From Ferrimonas sp. YFM (GTDB lineage Bacteria > Pseudomonadota > Gammaproteobacteria > Enterobacterales > Shewanellaceae), in assembly GCF_030296015.1 (NCBI RefSeq), contig NZ_AP027368.1, forward strand, positions 2,418,001 through 2,482,000: DNA of 64,000 nucleotides, written 5' to 3'. Shown here one piece after another: positions 8,198 to 17,607 of the stretch (position 1 is its first letter; every line of letters starts with the position of its first letter). The notes under the pieces are model-generated. The model saw only the letters and a program-made list of their open reading frames with translations. It had not been told where the DNA came from and did no database searches. Made by a program: the position numbers and the translations under genes.

Positions 8198-8214
8198 TTG
8201 GCACGATTGCTGTA
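8198..8214 (+). promoter_or_regulatory. Sigma-54 promoter of norV
   Basis: TTGGCACGATTGCTGTA matches the -24/-12 consensus (YTGGCACGRNNNTTGCW) with a perfect -24 half. The -12 half is weaker, CTGTA instead of TTGCA. GG and the -12 G keep the strict 10-base spacing. It lies 44 bases after the last NorR site and 52 bases before the norV start. Confidence 0.7.
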
Positions 8215-8266
8215 ATACCTCACTCAGTTTGAATAAATGATTTTTTCGATTTTGAGGTACGGCTTC

Positions 8267-9736
8267 ATGGCAATCCACGTAAAAAACAACATCCATTGGG
8301 TAGGTCAACGGGACTGGGAGGTACAAGACTTTCACGGCACCGAATACAAGATGACTAAGGGCACCAGCTACAACAGTTATCTGATTCGAGAAGAGAAAAC
8401 CGTACTGATAGACACCGTCGACCACCGCTTCAGCCAGGAGTTTATTCAGAACCTGGCGATGGAAGTGGACCTGAGCCAGATTGACGCCATAGTGATCAAC
8501 CACGCCGAAGAGGATCACGCCGGAGCCCTGGCGGCCCTGCTGGAGAAGATCCCCGGTACCCCCATCTACTGCACCGAGAACGCCATCGACTCCATCACCG
8601 GCCACCATCACCGCCCCGACTGGAATTTCCAGCCAGTAAAAACCGGAGACAGCCTGGACCTGGGCAATGGCAAACAGCTGGTGTTCGTCGAAGCGCCCAT
8701 GCTGCACTGGCCCGACAGCATGATGACCTACATGACCGGAGACGCCGTGCTGTTCTCCAACGACGCCTTCGGTCAGCACTACTGCGACGAACGCCTGTTC
8801 AACGATGAAGTGGATCAGGCCGAACTGTACGAGCAATGCCTGCGCTACTACTCCAACATCCTCACCCCCTTCAGTGCCCTGGTCATTGCCAAGATCAAAG
8901 AGGTGCTGAGCCTGAACCTGCCGGTGGATATGATCGCCACATCCCACGGCATCGTCTGGCGCGACAACCCGGTGCAGATCATCGAAAAGTACCTGGAGTG
9001 GGCCGACGATTATCAGGAAGATCGCATCACCATTTTCTACGACACCATGTCCGGCAATACCCGAATGATGGCGGACGCCATTGCCCAGGGGATTCACGAC
9101 GTCGACCCCGGTGTGGCGGTGAAGGTGTTTAACGTCTCTCGTCAGGACAAGAACGAGATCCTGGCCAACCTGTTCCGCTCCAAGGGCGTGTTGATCGGCT
9201 CATCCACCATGAACAACGTGATGATGCCCAAAATTGCCGGCATGCTGGAGGAGATTACCGGCCTGCGATTCAAGAACAAGAAGGCCGGCGCCTTCGGCAG
9301 CTTCGGCTGGAATGGCGGCGCGGTTGACCGTATTCATGCCCGCCTGACCGACGCCGGCTTCGAGACGCTGCCCGGCCTGAAGACCAAATGGAAACCTGAC
9401 GGCCAGGCTATGCAAGTCTGCCGGGAGCATGGACGCCAGGTTGCCCGCCAATGGGCCCTGCACCCGCTTAATGAGGCTCAGCAGCCCATCCAGGCAACAC
9501 CCTCTGCCCTGCCCCAGGGCCAAAGCACTGAGGCGGTGCCTAGCCCTAGGGCGGCCGATGAGCCGATGCTCTGCACCGTGTGCCAGTGGGTCTACGATCC
9601 GGCCCTGGGCGAACCCAATCAGGGCGTCGAGCCTGGAACCGCCTGGTGTCAGGTGCCCGATAGCTTCCTCTGTCCGGAATGCGGTCTGGGCAAGCAGGTG
9701 TTTGAGCCCACCGCCCACCAGGAGAACGCCGCATGA
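8267..9736 (+). CDS. norV: Flavorubredoxin, NO reductase NorV
   Basis: A 489-residue cytoplasmic enzyme that reduces nitric oxide to nitrous oxide in low oxygen. Order of domains: metallo-beta-lactamase-like diiron domain with HAEEDHAG ligands near residue 80; flavodoxin domain with the FMN loop TMSGNTRMM near 260; C-terminal rubredoxin with [10 protein letters not shown] and CPECGLG. A Pro/Gln-rich linker separates flavodoxin and rubredoxin. It aligns almost end to end with E. coli NorV, which fixes the start at ATG 8267 (GAGG upstream) rather than the in-frame 8237. It overlaps norW by 4 bases, so they are co-translated; electrons come from NADH via NorW and the rubredoxin. Confidence 0.97.
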   Translation: MAIHVKNNIHWVGQRDWEVQDFHGTEYKMTKGTSYNSYLIREEKTVLIDTVDHRFSQEFIQNLAMEVDLSQIDAIVINHAEEDHAGALAALLEKIPGTPIYCTENAIDSITGHHHRPDWNFQPVKTGDSLDLGNGKQLVFVEAPMLHWPDSMMTYMTGDAVLFSNDAFGQHYCDERLFNDEVDQAELYEQCLRYYSNILTPFSALVIAKIKEVLSLNLPVDMIATSHGIVWRDNPVQIIEKYLEWADDYQEDRITIFYDTMSGNTRMMADAIAQGIHDVDPGVAVKVFNVSRQDKNEILANLFRSKGVLIGSSTMNNVMMPKIAGMLEEITGLRFKNKKAGAFGSFGWNGGAVDRIHARLTDAGFETLPGLKTKWKPDGQAMQVCREHGRQVARQWALHPLNEAQQPIQATPSALPQGQSTEAVPSPRAADEPMLCTVCQWVYDPALGEPNQGVEPGTAWCQVPDSFLCPECGLGKQVFEPTAHQENAA

Positions 9737-10875
9737 GTGCCCCTATCGTCATCGTTGGCAGCGGCTTTGCTGCCTATCAACTGGTAAAGGCGCTGCGTAA
9801 GCTTGATGCCGGCCACCCCATTACCGTGGTGACCGCCGACGACGGCCATGAGTACAGCAAGCCGGACCTCAGTCATGTGGCCAGCCGTAATCAGAGGGCC
9901 GACGATCTGGTGAAACTCACCGGGGCAGAGTTTGCCGAGCAGCACAACGTCACCCTGATGACGCGACAGACGGTGGAACGCATTGACCCGGTCCAGCAGA
10001 GGCTGGAGCTGGCTGACCAACAGCTCAGTTATGGCCAACTGGTGCTGGCCACAGGGGCGCGAGCCATGGTGCCAACCATCGATGGGCTGGCCCCCAACGA
10101 CATCATGACCCTCAACAGTCTTGGCGAATATCGTCAGCACCAGCAGGCATTGTTGGATGCACAGTCTGTGCTCGTCGTCGGCGCTGGCCTCATAGGCACC
10201 GAGCTGGCTATGGATCTCGCCAATGGCGGTAAAAAAGTGGTGCTGACCGACATGGCGCCGCAGCTACTGCCCAGGTTGCTGCCGGAGTTTATCGCCAGCC
10301 GGCTGCACTCTTGCCTGAGCAAACAGGCCGTCACTCTGGAACTGGCCACCCTGGTGGAAATTGCAGAGCCACAACCCCAGGGATATCACATTACCCTGGC
10401 CAATGGCCATCAGCACCACGTCGATGCCGTTGTCGCCGCCATTGGCCTCAGGCCCAACGTCCAGCTGGCACGCCAGGCCGGTTTGCGGGTGAACCAGGGT
10501 ATCGTCGTAGACCAACAGATGCGAACCAGCGCAGGCAACATCTTTGCCCTGGGTGATTGCGCCGAGCTCGACGGTCAGGTTCAGCCCTACCTGCAACCTG
10601 CCCTGCTGGGCGCCAGTGCGTTGGCCAAAACTCTGCTCGGGACGCCCACCGATGTGGTTCGGGCCAATACTCTGGTTAAGGTGAAAACCCCTCAGTTGCC
10701 CATTCAACTGGCCGGGGACACCAGTCGGAGCGATGCTCAGTGGGAGGTCAAGGTGGATGCAGAAGGGATGACCGCCAGTGCCTTTGATACTCAGCAGAGG
10801 CTGATAGGCATAGTGACCACAGAGCAACACATGAAGAACGCCTTTCCCCTGTTAAGACAACTGCCCATTGGCTGA
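9733..10875 (+). CDS. norW: NADH:flavorubredoxin reductase NorW
   Basis: A 380-residue FAD enzyme of the rubredoxin reductase type, passing electrons from NADH to NorV. It has an N-terminal FAD Rossmann motif (IVGSGFAAY), an NAD Rossmann motif near residue 145 ([12 protein letters not shown]) and the second FAD contact GDCAE near 274. Length matches E. coli NorW (377). The ATG overlaps the norV stop in ATGA. The same sigma-54/NorR promoter should control it. Confidence 0.95.
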   Translation: MSAPIVIVGSGFAAYQLVKALRKLDAGHPITVVTADDGHEYSKPDLSHVASRNQRADDLVKLTGAEFAEQHNVTLMTRQTVERIDPVQQRLELADQQLSYGQLVLATGARAMVPTIDGLAPNDIMTLNSLGEYRQHQQALLDAQSVLVVGAGLIGTELAMDLANGGKKVVLTDMAPQLLPRLLPEFIASRLHSCLSKQAVTLELATLVEIAEPQPQGYHITLANGHQHHVDAVVAAIGLRPNVQLARQAGLRVNQGIVVDQQMRTSAGNIFALGDCAELDGQVQPYLQPALLGASALAKTLLGTPTDVVRANTLVKVKTPQLPIQLAGDTSRSDAQWEVKVDAEGMTASAFDTQQRLIGIVTTEQHMKNAFPLLRQLPIG

Positions 10876-11006
10876 GGGGCAAGTGGAAAACGCCCGGCAT
10901 AGGAAGCCCAGTGGACCACACTGACATCTTGTCTAACGAAGCGATATCGCCAGAACACCAGCTGTGCCTTGGTGCACAGATTGATTGAATCAGAGAGGAA
11001 CAGAAC

Positions 11007-11342
11007 ATGAGCCATCAACGTATTCCGGCCCATTGGACCATTCAACGTTCAACGCCGTTTTTTACTAAGGAGACGGTGCCCGCCGCCCTGTTGTCTCACC
11101 ACAACACCGCCGAAGGGGTATTCGGCCAACTGTGCGTCATGGAGGGCGTCGTCACCTATTTCGGCTTCCCGGATAAGGACGCCACCGAGCACGAGATCAA
11201 AGTGGTGATCCCGGCCGGTCAGTTTGCCACCAGCCCACCCCAGTACTGGCACCGCATCGAATTGTCCGACGACGCCCAGTTCAACATCAACTTCTGGTCA
11301 GAGAAGGAGAAAGGTGACCAGCCCTTGTTCAACGTACGCTGA
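11007..11342 (+). CDS. DUF1971 / TehB-N-like cupin protein
   Basis: A 111-residue single-domain protein of the type fused to the N-terminus of some TehB tellurite methyltransferases: FFTKETVPAALLSHHNTAEGVFGQL, then VIPAGQFATSPPQYWHRI. It is predicted to be a small cupin-like beta barrel; the two histidines HH and WH could bind a metal. AGAGG precedes ATG 11007. It follows norW by 131 bases on the same strand with no clear terminator between, so it may be induced with norVW. The biochemical activity of the family is not established. Confidence 0.75.
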   Translation: MSHQRIPAHWTIQRSTPFFTKETVPAALLSHHNTAEGVFGQLCVMEGVVTYFGFPDKDATEHEIKVVIPAGQFATSPPQYWHRIELSDDAQFNINFWSEKEKGDQPLFNVR

Positions 11343-11382
11343 TTACTGCCCATCTCAATATGAGGTGACCCGCTAAACCTAG

Positions 11383-11410
11383 CCAGGCCTCGACCATTGT
11401 CGAGGCCTGG
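11383..11410. terminator. Convergent terminator hairpin
   Basis: A perfect 12-bp stem (CCAGGCCTCGAC/GTCGAGGCCTGG) with a 4-base loop sits between the convergent DUF1971 and chemoreceptor genes. Its T-tracts are poor in both directions, but position and strength suggest it ends both transcripts. Confidence 0.65.
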
Positions 11411-11424
11411 TCTGGTTAAAGCGC

Positions 11425-13314
11425 TTAGACGGTAAAGAACTCCAGCTCTCTCTTTTGCTTCTCGGACAGCTCGGCCAGTGCCCTTACCGAGGTGCTGACC
11501 TGATAAGCGTATGCAACATTCTGATTCACCAGATCAAAGGCCAGGGCGGTATTTTTCGAGATGTCCTCGGTCACACAAAACTGTTCCTGAGATGAGGTTG
11601 CCAGCAGTGAATTGATGTCTGCTATGGACTTCACCGAATTGGTGATCTCTTCAAAGGAGGATTTCACCTCTTCCGTCGCTTGTACCGACTCGGCAATCAG
11701 GCTGACGTTGCGGCTCATGTTTTCCGTTGCCGCTTGGGACTGTGTCTGCAGCTTGTCGATAAGCTCTTTGATGCTCACCGTCGACTGCTGAGTCTTGGAC
11801 GCCAGGTTTCTGACCTCATCGGCGACCACAGCAAATCCTCGACCATGTTCCCCGGCCCGGGCTGCCTCAATGGCGGCATTGAGCGCCAGGAGGTTGGTTT
11901 GCTCTGAGATGCCCTCAATCACATCGGTGACGCTGCCAATTTCCTGGGCATACTCGGTCAGTTCCCGCACCGTCAGCTCTGACTCGCCGATGGCGCGATT
12001 GATGCTATCCACCAAAACAATGTTGTTTTCCAGTGTGTGCTTGCCGGACTCGGAGCTCTCCTGCGCCTTCAACGTCGCTTCCTGAGCCACAGCCGCATTG
12101 GCGCTCATCTCCTGAGAGGTGGCTGACAACTCGTTGATCGCCGTAGACACCTGCTCTACCTGACTGAGCTCCTCCTTGGCATTGCTGCCGGATTTATCCA
12201 TCGCCTCCGTCAGCTCCACGCAGGAGTTAGCCACATCGCCGGCCAGTTTATGGGAGTTGTGAATGAGCGCCTTCAGCTTCTCTGACAGATCGATAACCGA
12301 TGCGTGGATGCCGCTCTCAGAGCCATCTTTATTGAATTGCTGCACCAGATTCCCCTGAGACAGAGCCTTCACAATGGCTTCAATCTCTTTGGGCGCCCCG
12401 CCCACCGGCTTGAGAATCAATCTGTCTACTAGGACCTGAACCACACACAGGGACAGAATCAGGCTGAGAACGCCGATGACCACAGACTTCAAAAGCTGCG
12501 CTTGCGCGCCTTGTTCTATCACTTCATCGCGGAAGACGGTCACGAACTGCCACTGAACCATGGGTAGGTCTCCCCACAGCGCGGTTGCGGGTACATCGAC
12601 TCCATCCACAACGGCCACATAACTTAACTCACGATGATCGGCATTGAAGTTACGGTAACCGGGTCTCTCCTGGTAAACGTTTTTGCCGACCTGCTCCGGG
12701 TAAGGAGACACCAGCAAGGTGCCCTCTGCGGTATAGACAAACATATCATCACGGCTGGAATACCCTTCCAGCACGGAGTCCAGATAGACATTGGACAGAA
12801 TCGCCGCACTGTCGCTGACTCTGTGCGCCATACCCAGCACCTGCTTCTGGGTTACCGCAGACTCAAAAGGCGAGGAGATGTAAAAGTCATCCCCATGAAT
12901 GAAGATGGCCCTGTAGTACTCTCTATTTAGCTGCTTCACGTTGAAAGAAAGCAGTTTGCCCGACGAGTTGTATATGCTGCCATCTTTGGTAAACAGATAT
13001 ATGCCATCGGTAATGGAGGATTGCGCTTTCTCCAACGCTCTCAGTTGAGCGTTCGCCTCATCGGACAGATGTCGAGAGAATATATCGCCTGCGTCCACCG
13101 TTAACGCACCTAACTCTCTTTTGTAAGCAGAAAACTTCTCGCCGAGCTTATCGGAAATTGACACATTTCTTTCTGTTAACAGCCTCTTGTTGAGACTGAG
13201 GCTTTCTTTTTGGAATGCATTATAACCTACGAAGGTCATCACAGTGACAACCAACAAGATCAGAGCAGTCAGAGGAGCAAGGATCTGAATCTTAAATTTC
13301 TTCATTGAATTCAT
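11425..13314 (-). CDS. Methyl-accepting chemotaxis protein with Cache sensor
   Basis: A 629-residue inner-membrane chemoreceptor. One membrane helix at residues 10-30, a periplasmic sensor of about 240 residues with Cache-like features ([16 protein letters not shown], then [19 protein letters not shown]), a second helix near 275-300, HAMP, and a long cytoplasmic signalling coiled coil. The hairpin tip carries [20 protein letters not shown] and [11 protein letters not shown], the CheA/CheW contact region. The ligand cannot be read from sequence; Cache sensors bind amino acids, organic acids or amines. It ends with a polar tail but no CheR/CheB-binding pentapeptide. ATG 13314 or 13305 are both possible starts. 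It is a single-gene unit. Confidence 0.93.
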   Translation of the reverse strand: MNSMKKFKIQILAPLTALILLVVTVMTFVGYNAFQKESLSLNKRLLTERNVSISDKLGEKFSAYKRELGALTVDAGDIFSRHLSDEANAQLRALEKAQSSITDGIYLFTKDGSIYNSSGKLLSFNVKQLNREYYRAIFIHGDDFYISSPFESAVTQKQVLGMAHRVSDSAAILSNVYLDSVLEGYSSRDDMFVYTAEGTLLVSPYPEQVGKNVYQERPGYRNFNADHRELSYVAVVDGVDVPATALWGDLPMVQWQFVTVFRDEVIEQGAQAQLLKSVVIGVLSLILSLCVVQVLVDRLILKPVGGAPKEIEAIVKALSQGNLVQQFNKDGSESGIHASVIDLSEKLKALIHNSHKLAGDVANSCVELTEAMDKSGSNAKEELSQVEQVSTAINELSATSQEMSANAAVAQEATLKAQESSESGKHTLENNIVLVDSINRAIGESELTVRELTEYAQEIGSVTDVIEGISEQTNLLALNAAIEAARAGEHGRGFAVVADEVRNLASKTQQSTVSIKELIDKLQTQSQAATENMSRNVSLIAESVQATEEVKSSFEEITNSVKSIADINSLLATSSQEQFCVTEDISKNTALAFDLVNQNVAYAYQVSTSVRALAELSEKQKRELEFFTV

Positions 13315-13677
13315 GGCTATCTTTTAAATTCTGAAATTGTTAAACATCAAACTTTGTCGGCCAGGCTTGCCAGCCTCGCTTAAAGCCGCATTGAAAGAGC
13401 GTTCCGTGCAGTTCAAACACCAAGGAGGACCAAGCCTGAACACCTACCCCAGTTGGGTTTGAGGTGTCGTCTCGTACGGAGAGAAGGCAAGTCTACGTTG
13501 AGATACTGCGGCGCAGATTTTATCAAACGAATGCAATTGGAATCGCTTCCATATCATTTGGTTCGTCACATCATTGGTGCCGGTAACACAGTTGACATAA
13601 TGCATGCTTATAAAAAGATTAACGCCAAGCCAACCGGAATAAAAAAGCGGCCCCTCTTTATATGAGCCCCATAAAAA

Positions 13678-13698
13678 ATTCCGCCCAATGGGCGGAAT
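13678..13698 (-). terminator. Rho-independent terminator (minus strand)
   Basis: ATTCCGCCC/GGGCGGAAT stem with a 3-base loop, followed on the minus strand by a run of six T. It is about 270 bases after the porin stop and would act as a second stop for read-through, or end a short unrecognised transcript. Confidence 0.7.
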
Positions 13699-13923
13699 CT
13701 TGCCTGAAAACCAGGCCAATCGTCGGAGGGTGATATGAAACGCTAAAGGCTCATGTGCATTCGCAAAATGACAACCAAACTGAGCCTTATTAAAAGAGTA
13801 CTTTAGTAATCGATTCCAAAACCTGAGCTTCCTCCCCGGTTTATAAAATGGACTTAACACAATGCCATTTTGACTTCAGGGGAGATCACACATTACCGTT
13901 TAAAAAAGTACTTCAATTTAGGC

Positions 13924-13955
13924 TCGGGCACCTGAATTCATACCCAGGTGCCCGA
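13924..13955 (-). terminator. Terminator after the porin gene
   Basis: TCGGGCACCTG/CAGGTGCCCGA, an 11-bp perfect stem starting 14 bases past the porin stop. The T-tract on the minus strand is weak. Confidence 0.6.
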
Positions 13956-13968
13956 TACGCGGCCTTAG

Positions 13969-15012
13969 TTACAGGGCGTAACGAATGGAGAACTGACCGT
14001 ACATGGAGTCAACATCTTCATGGTCGATGGCGTAGTTACCTACCTCCAGTCCCATGGCCAGCTCCTTGGTGAAGTTCTTAAACAGGTTCACGCCCCACTG
14101 GCTGGTTTCATTACCGGAGACGTCGCCTTCGATGTGACCGTAGATCAGTGTAGTGCGCACGGTGTCATTCCAGAAGTGGCGATAGGCGATGTTGTACGCG
14201 GTGGTGTCTTCCACCTCTTCACCCACCAGATCCTTCACCGCAGCAGTACCCACATAACGGCCCAGATCGCCTTTGTGTACCTGGAAACGCAGATCGTCTT
14301 TACCGAAGGTGTTGATGCGACCGGCAATGGAGAAGCCCATGGCGTTCTCCGTTTCACCGCCGTTGGTGTTCAGCTGACGAGCCAGGCCTGCCACAGAAAC
14401 ATTACCCCAGTCCCCTTTGAAGGTGTACTTGGCAATGAAGTCCGGCAGCTTGTCGTTGGCGGTGTCGCCACCGAAGCTCTCGGGGTTTTCGATGGACAGC
14501 TGCAGGCCACCGTTGGTGTAACGGATCTGGCCCTGACGGATGAAGGAGATACCCATCATGGTGCTTCCGAAATCCGCGGTCTCACCAATGGCGCTGGTGT
14601 TCATGAAGGTAGACCAGGTCTGACCGGCAGTGATGTTTTTGTACTTCACGAATGCATGACGCATGCGGGGGTTCAGGGAGTTGGAGATCACCTGGTTACC
14701 GCCACCGCCGAAGAAATCCATCTCGATGAAGCCAACCAGATCGCCATGGATGTACTTGGTGTTAAAACGGGTTTCGTTGGCAAAGATGCGGATTTGAGAG
14801 GCACTCTCCTCAAGAGGCGTACCACCACCAGTCCACTGGTCCTTGTAGGCCACATCGCCATCCACGTAACGGACATCGGCCTTGATGTAACCGCCGAAGA
14901 TCAGCTTGTCGTTGTCGTTCAGTTCAATTTCATATCCCGCCATGGCAGGAAGGCTGACGGCAGCCAGAGAACCAAGAACCATCGCGTTTTTCAGAGTGCT
15001 TTTCGCAGACAT
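13969..15012 (-). CDS. DcaP-like outer-membrane porin
   Basis: A 347-residue outer-membrane protein. It has a signal peptide ending PAMA, a start typical of DcaP-type porins (IELNDNDKLIFGGYIKADVRY region), alternating beta strands throughout and a final strand YGQFSIRYAL. DcaP porins let carboxylates and other small anions enter the periplasm. ATG 15012 is preferred (signal peptide MSAKSTLKNA, GGA upstream), though ATG 15030 is in frame. It is the last gene after a tetrahaem cytochrome and a fumarate-reductase-like flavoprotein on the same strand, so it probably admits the electron acceptor used by that reductase. Confidence 0.82.
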   Translation of the reverse strand: MSAKSTLKNAMVLGSLAAVSLPAMAGYEIELNDNDKLIFGGYIKADVRYVDGDVAYKDQWTGGGTPLEESASQIRIFANETRFNTKYIHGDLVGFIEMDFFGGGGNQVISNSLNPRMRHAFVKYKNITAGQTWSTFMNTSAIGETADFGSTMMGISFIRQGQIRYTNGGLQLSIENPESFGGDTANDKLPDFIAKYTFKGDWGNVSVAGLARQLNTNGGETENAMGFSIAGRINTFGKDDLRFQVHKGDLGRYVGTAAVKDLVGEEVEDTTAYNIAYRHFWNDTVRTTLIYGHIEGDVSGNETSQWGVNLFKNFTKELAMGLEVGNYAIDHEDVDSMYGQFSIRYAL

Positions 15013-15165
15013 AATAGTTATCCGTGTCATTCATCATCTTTTCCCAGCTTCAGATTTCGGGCACAGGGGCGCCGCTACAGATCACTGAGGCGATCTGCAC
15101 AGAGTTATTCGAAAGCTGAGATTGGGGTGAAAAGGCAGGGAGATGCACTCCCTGCCAATCAAAAG

Positions 15166-15564
15166 TTACTGCTTGTGCTTGGTAAACTTGAAGGTGTGGC
15201 AGTCATTACACAGTGGCTGCTTGGCTTCGTGCTCACCGTGACAAACGGTACAAGGTACCTCTTTGCCGTAGTGCAGGTTGTTGTGAGGGTTCTGCCACAG
15301 CTCGTCACCCTTGCGAGCGGTCTTCTTCGCCAGCTTGTCCGCTTTGTGACACTTCAGGCAGGCGTCGTCCGCAGGGCGGTGAGAAGGCGCGTTGGTGCCG
15401 TGACAAACCTTACAGTTGTCCTTTTTGTAGAACTTCTGGTGGTAGCTGCGACCGTCCATCATGCCTTGGTCGGTCAAAGAAGCGTCCGCCTTGATCTCAG
15501 CAGCAACGTTAGTGCTTGCCAGTACTGCAGCAACAGCAGCCAGGGTCATTAACTTTTTCATCAT
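15166..15564 (-). CDS. Periplasmic tetrahaem cytochrome c
   Basis: A 132-residue secreted protein with a signal peptide ending NVAA and four CxxCH haem sites: CKVCH, CLKCH, CTVCH and CNDCH. Size and spacing match the tetrahaem domain of flavocytochrome c (FccA) and free-standing small tetrahaem cytochromes of Shewanella. Here it is a separate polypeptide 27 bases behind the flavoprotein gene and should be its direct electron donor, fed from the quinol pool through CymA-type proteins. GAGG lies 5-8 bases before the two adjacent ATG codons, either of which could be used. Confidence 0.93.
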   Translation of the reverse strand: MMKKLMTLAAVAAVLASTNVAAEIKADASLTDQGMMDGRSYHQKFYKKDNCKVCHGTNAPSHRPADDACLKCHKADKLAKKTARKGDELWQNPHNNLHYGKEVPCTVCHGEHEAKQPLCNDCHTFKFTKHKQ

Positions 15565-15591
15565 CTAATCCTCATTAATTCCGTTACTGAC

Positions 15592-17114
15592 TCAGGCGCC
15601 CATGATGCTGCGAGCAGCGGTCATGCCCATTACCATACAATCTGGAATGGAGCAGCTACCCAGACGGCTCACGCCGTGCATACCACCGGCCACTTCGCCC
15701 GCGGCGTACAGGCCTTCGATGCGCTTACCGGTAAAGGAATCCTTAACCTCGGCCTTGGTGTTGATCTGAACACCGCCCTGGCAGTAGTGAACCTTGGGCC
15801 ACAGACGAACCACGGTGAAGGGGGCTTTCAGGTATTTGCCTTTGGCTTTACCCATGTTCTTACCGAACTGCTCATCGTTACCGGTCTTCACGTAGCCGTT
15901 GTACTCTTCGATCTGCTCTTGCAGAGGCTTCAGAGGCACGTCGAAGTGCTTGGCCAGCTCTTCCAGAGAGTCGAACTTCCAGCCCACACCGTACTTCAGT
16001 ACTTTCTTGCAGTTGGGGTGCTGCTTGGCGTGCTCGTAGCTGGTGATCATGATGGGAGGCAGAGGCTTGCCCTGGGCATCACGACAGGCCAGTTCGGCGT
16101 CGGCACGGGTCTTACGGTCAGCGATTTCGTTCATGAAACGCTTACCGGTCATGCGGTTAACCGCAATGGAGTGAGGAAGTTGAAGATGGAGTAGTTGGAC
16201 ACATAGCCGAAACCACCTTCATCTGGGGACGCCCAAGGACCGGACTGGATGTGCGCCATGTGCACAGGGATAGCACCCAGACGGAACATCTCGAACATAC
16301 CTTCACCGGTCGCACCCTTGGCGTTGGTACAGCCTACTTCGGCGGTCAGGGTAGGATCCTGAGCCATACGCAGGTCAACGTTCTGAGCGAAACCACCGGT
16401 GGCCATGATCACGCCGCGGGTAGCGCGTACGTTGATCTCTTCTTCCAGCTCTGGGTTTTCGTCTTCGAAGTAGTAGCCTTTGTTCAGACGCACACCGACA
16501 ACCTTGCCAGCGTCATCCAGGATGAAGCCGTTGAACTTGGTGCGAGGGACCATGTTCACGCCCATCTTGCGGCACTCACGCAGCAGAGGCTGGGTGATAC
16601 CGGCGCCACAGCTAACGGTGGTCTGGTAGGTACGAGGTACGGAGTGACCACCCAACTGTTGCAGGTAGGGGTGGAATTCGGCACCGGCGTCGATGGTCAT
16701 CTGCAGAGCTTCCATGGCGTGAGAGGCCACGTGACGCAGCAGAGCTTCGTCGGCAATACCACGACCGGCTTTCAGCTGATCGTTCACCATGCGCTCGACA
16801 GAGTCTTTCACACCCTTCTCTTTCTGCATGGGAGTCTGAGGCGCAGCGAACAGACCACCGTTAATGGCGGAGTTACCACCGAAAACAGGCATCTTTTCGA
16901 AGATGGTGACAGACTTACAGCCTTTGCGGGCCGCTTCGATGCCAGCGGCCAGGCCGGCGAAGCCGGAGCCGATAATGGCGATTTCGACAGTCTCGTCCCA
17001 CTTCACGCCTTTGGCGCTGACGGAGGTAGCCATGGCAGGTGCGGCCATTACTGCACCGGCTGCACCCAACCCTTTAATGAAGTTACGGCGTCCTAGCATA
17101 TTAACTTTACTCAT
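15592..17114 (-). pseudogene. Tat-exported fumarate-reductase-type flavoprotein, frameshifted
   Basis: Two adjoining frames (17114-16149 and 16152-15592) together form one protein of about 507 residues. Joined, they have a twin-arginine signal (GRRNFIKG), an FAD motif (IIGSGFAGLAAG), and the catalytic-half sequences RFMNEIADR, AGEVAGGMHG and SRLGS of flavocytochrome c reductases, keeping the His and Arg near the end that bind substrate carboxylate in FccA. The first frame goes wrong at FNF: reading TTCCCTCAC instead of the present TTCCTCAC restores FNFPHSIAVNRMTGKRF. So one C is missing from a C-run near 16175 (plus-strand G). It may be a real mutation or a base-calling error. It lacks haem sites; the adjacent tetrahaem protein replaces them. 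The substrate is an enoate such as fumarate or urocanate, undecided. Confidence 0.85.
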
Positions 17115-17607
17115 TTGGTTCTCACCCTTGTTTTAGTTAATCGGGTGTTAGCGTAGTGTTGGAACCGGTTCCAAGTTGCGAGGATGTCGACCGTTATCAG
17201 TTACAGAGGAGTTACATGGTCAAACTTTAGAGTTAAGTCACCATTTGAAATAGTTTACTTATTTTAATCATGTATGCAGTGCATAAAGGACACTGACAAT
17301 ATTCCATTATTGACTGGCATCTAATTAATTTCTTCGAATGGCATTGTTTAATTTCACTGCTGGATAATGACAACTACAGCCATCAATGACTATAAAAGGC
17401 CCAAGATTGATATCTAAATTCGATATTTGAGCCAGAATAGTAATGGTTCCCATTTGAAGCCCTAAGCCCCTCTATGCCGCAGTAATGACCTCGCCCACAT
17501 CACATTTCATCACTTTGGTCGAATAGCTACGTATTCGCACAGGGTTTGCAAAGAGTGTGGTTTTTAGACTCTGCCCTTATAAAAACAACCTAAACCAAGG
17601 AGCAGTG
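17115..17607. other. Divergent regulatory region of the reductase locus
   Basis: 493 bases between the flavoprotein and the lipoprotein cytochrome, AT-richer than either gene. It contains the 16-bp palindrome at 17159-17174 and a looser inverted repeat, ATATC-N7-GATAT, near 17409-17427. No gene is visible. Both promoters of the locus must lie here. Confidence 0.6.
17159..17174. promoter_or_regulatory. LacI-family-type operator
   Basis: TTGGAACCGGTTCCAA is a perfect 16-bp palindrome containing TGGAACCGGTTCCA, which fits the LacI/GalR operator pattern TGnAAnCGnTTnCA with the central CG. It lies 45 bases upstream of the flavoprotein ATG, in a position to block its promoter. No LacI-type gene is present in this window. 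Confidence 0.6.

Larger units (their letters stand above)
13315..13968. other. Long intergenic region with two minus-strand terminators
   Basis: No convincing gene. It holds the chemoreceptor promoter and two terminator hairpins downstream of the porin gene. A 138-codon minus-strand frame at 13444-13860 crosses one terminator, has no recognisable motif and is considered spurious. A weak imperfect inverted repeat, ACACCT/AGGTGT, lies at about 13440-13470. Confidence 0.6.

Noticed and set aside
13444-13860. 138-codon minus-strand frame downstream of the porin gene
   Set aside because: It spans a rho-independent terminator, lacks a ribosome site and has no motif.
14020-15552. 510-codon plus-strand frame across the porin and tetrahaem genes
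   Set aside because: It is the antisense of two well-supported genes; no ribosome site or family motif.
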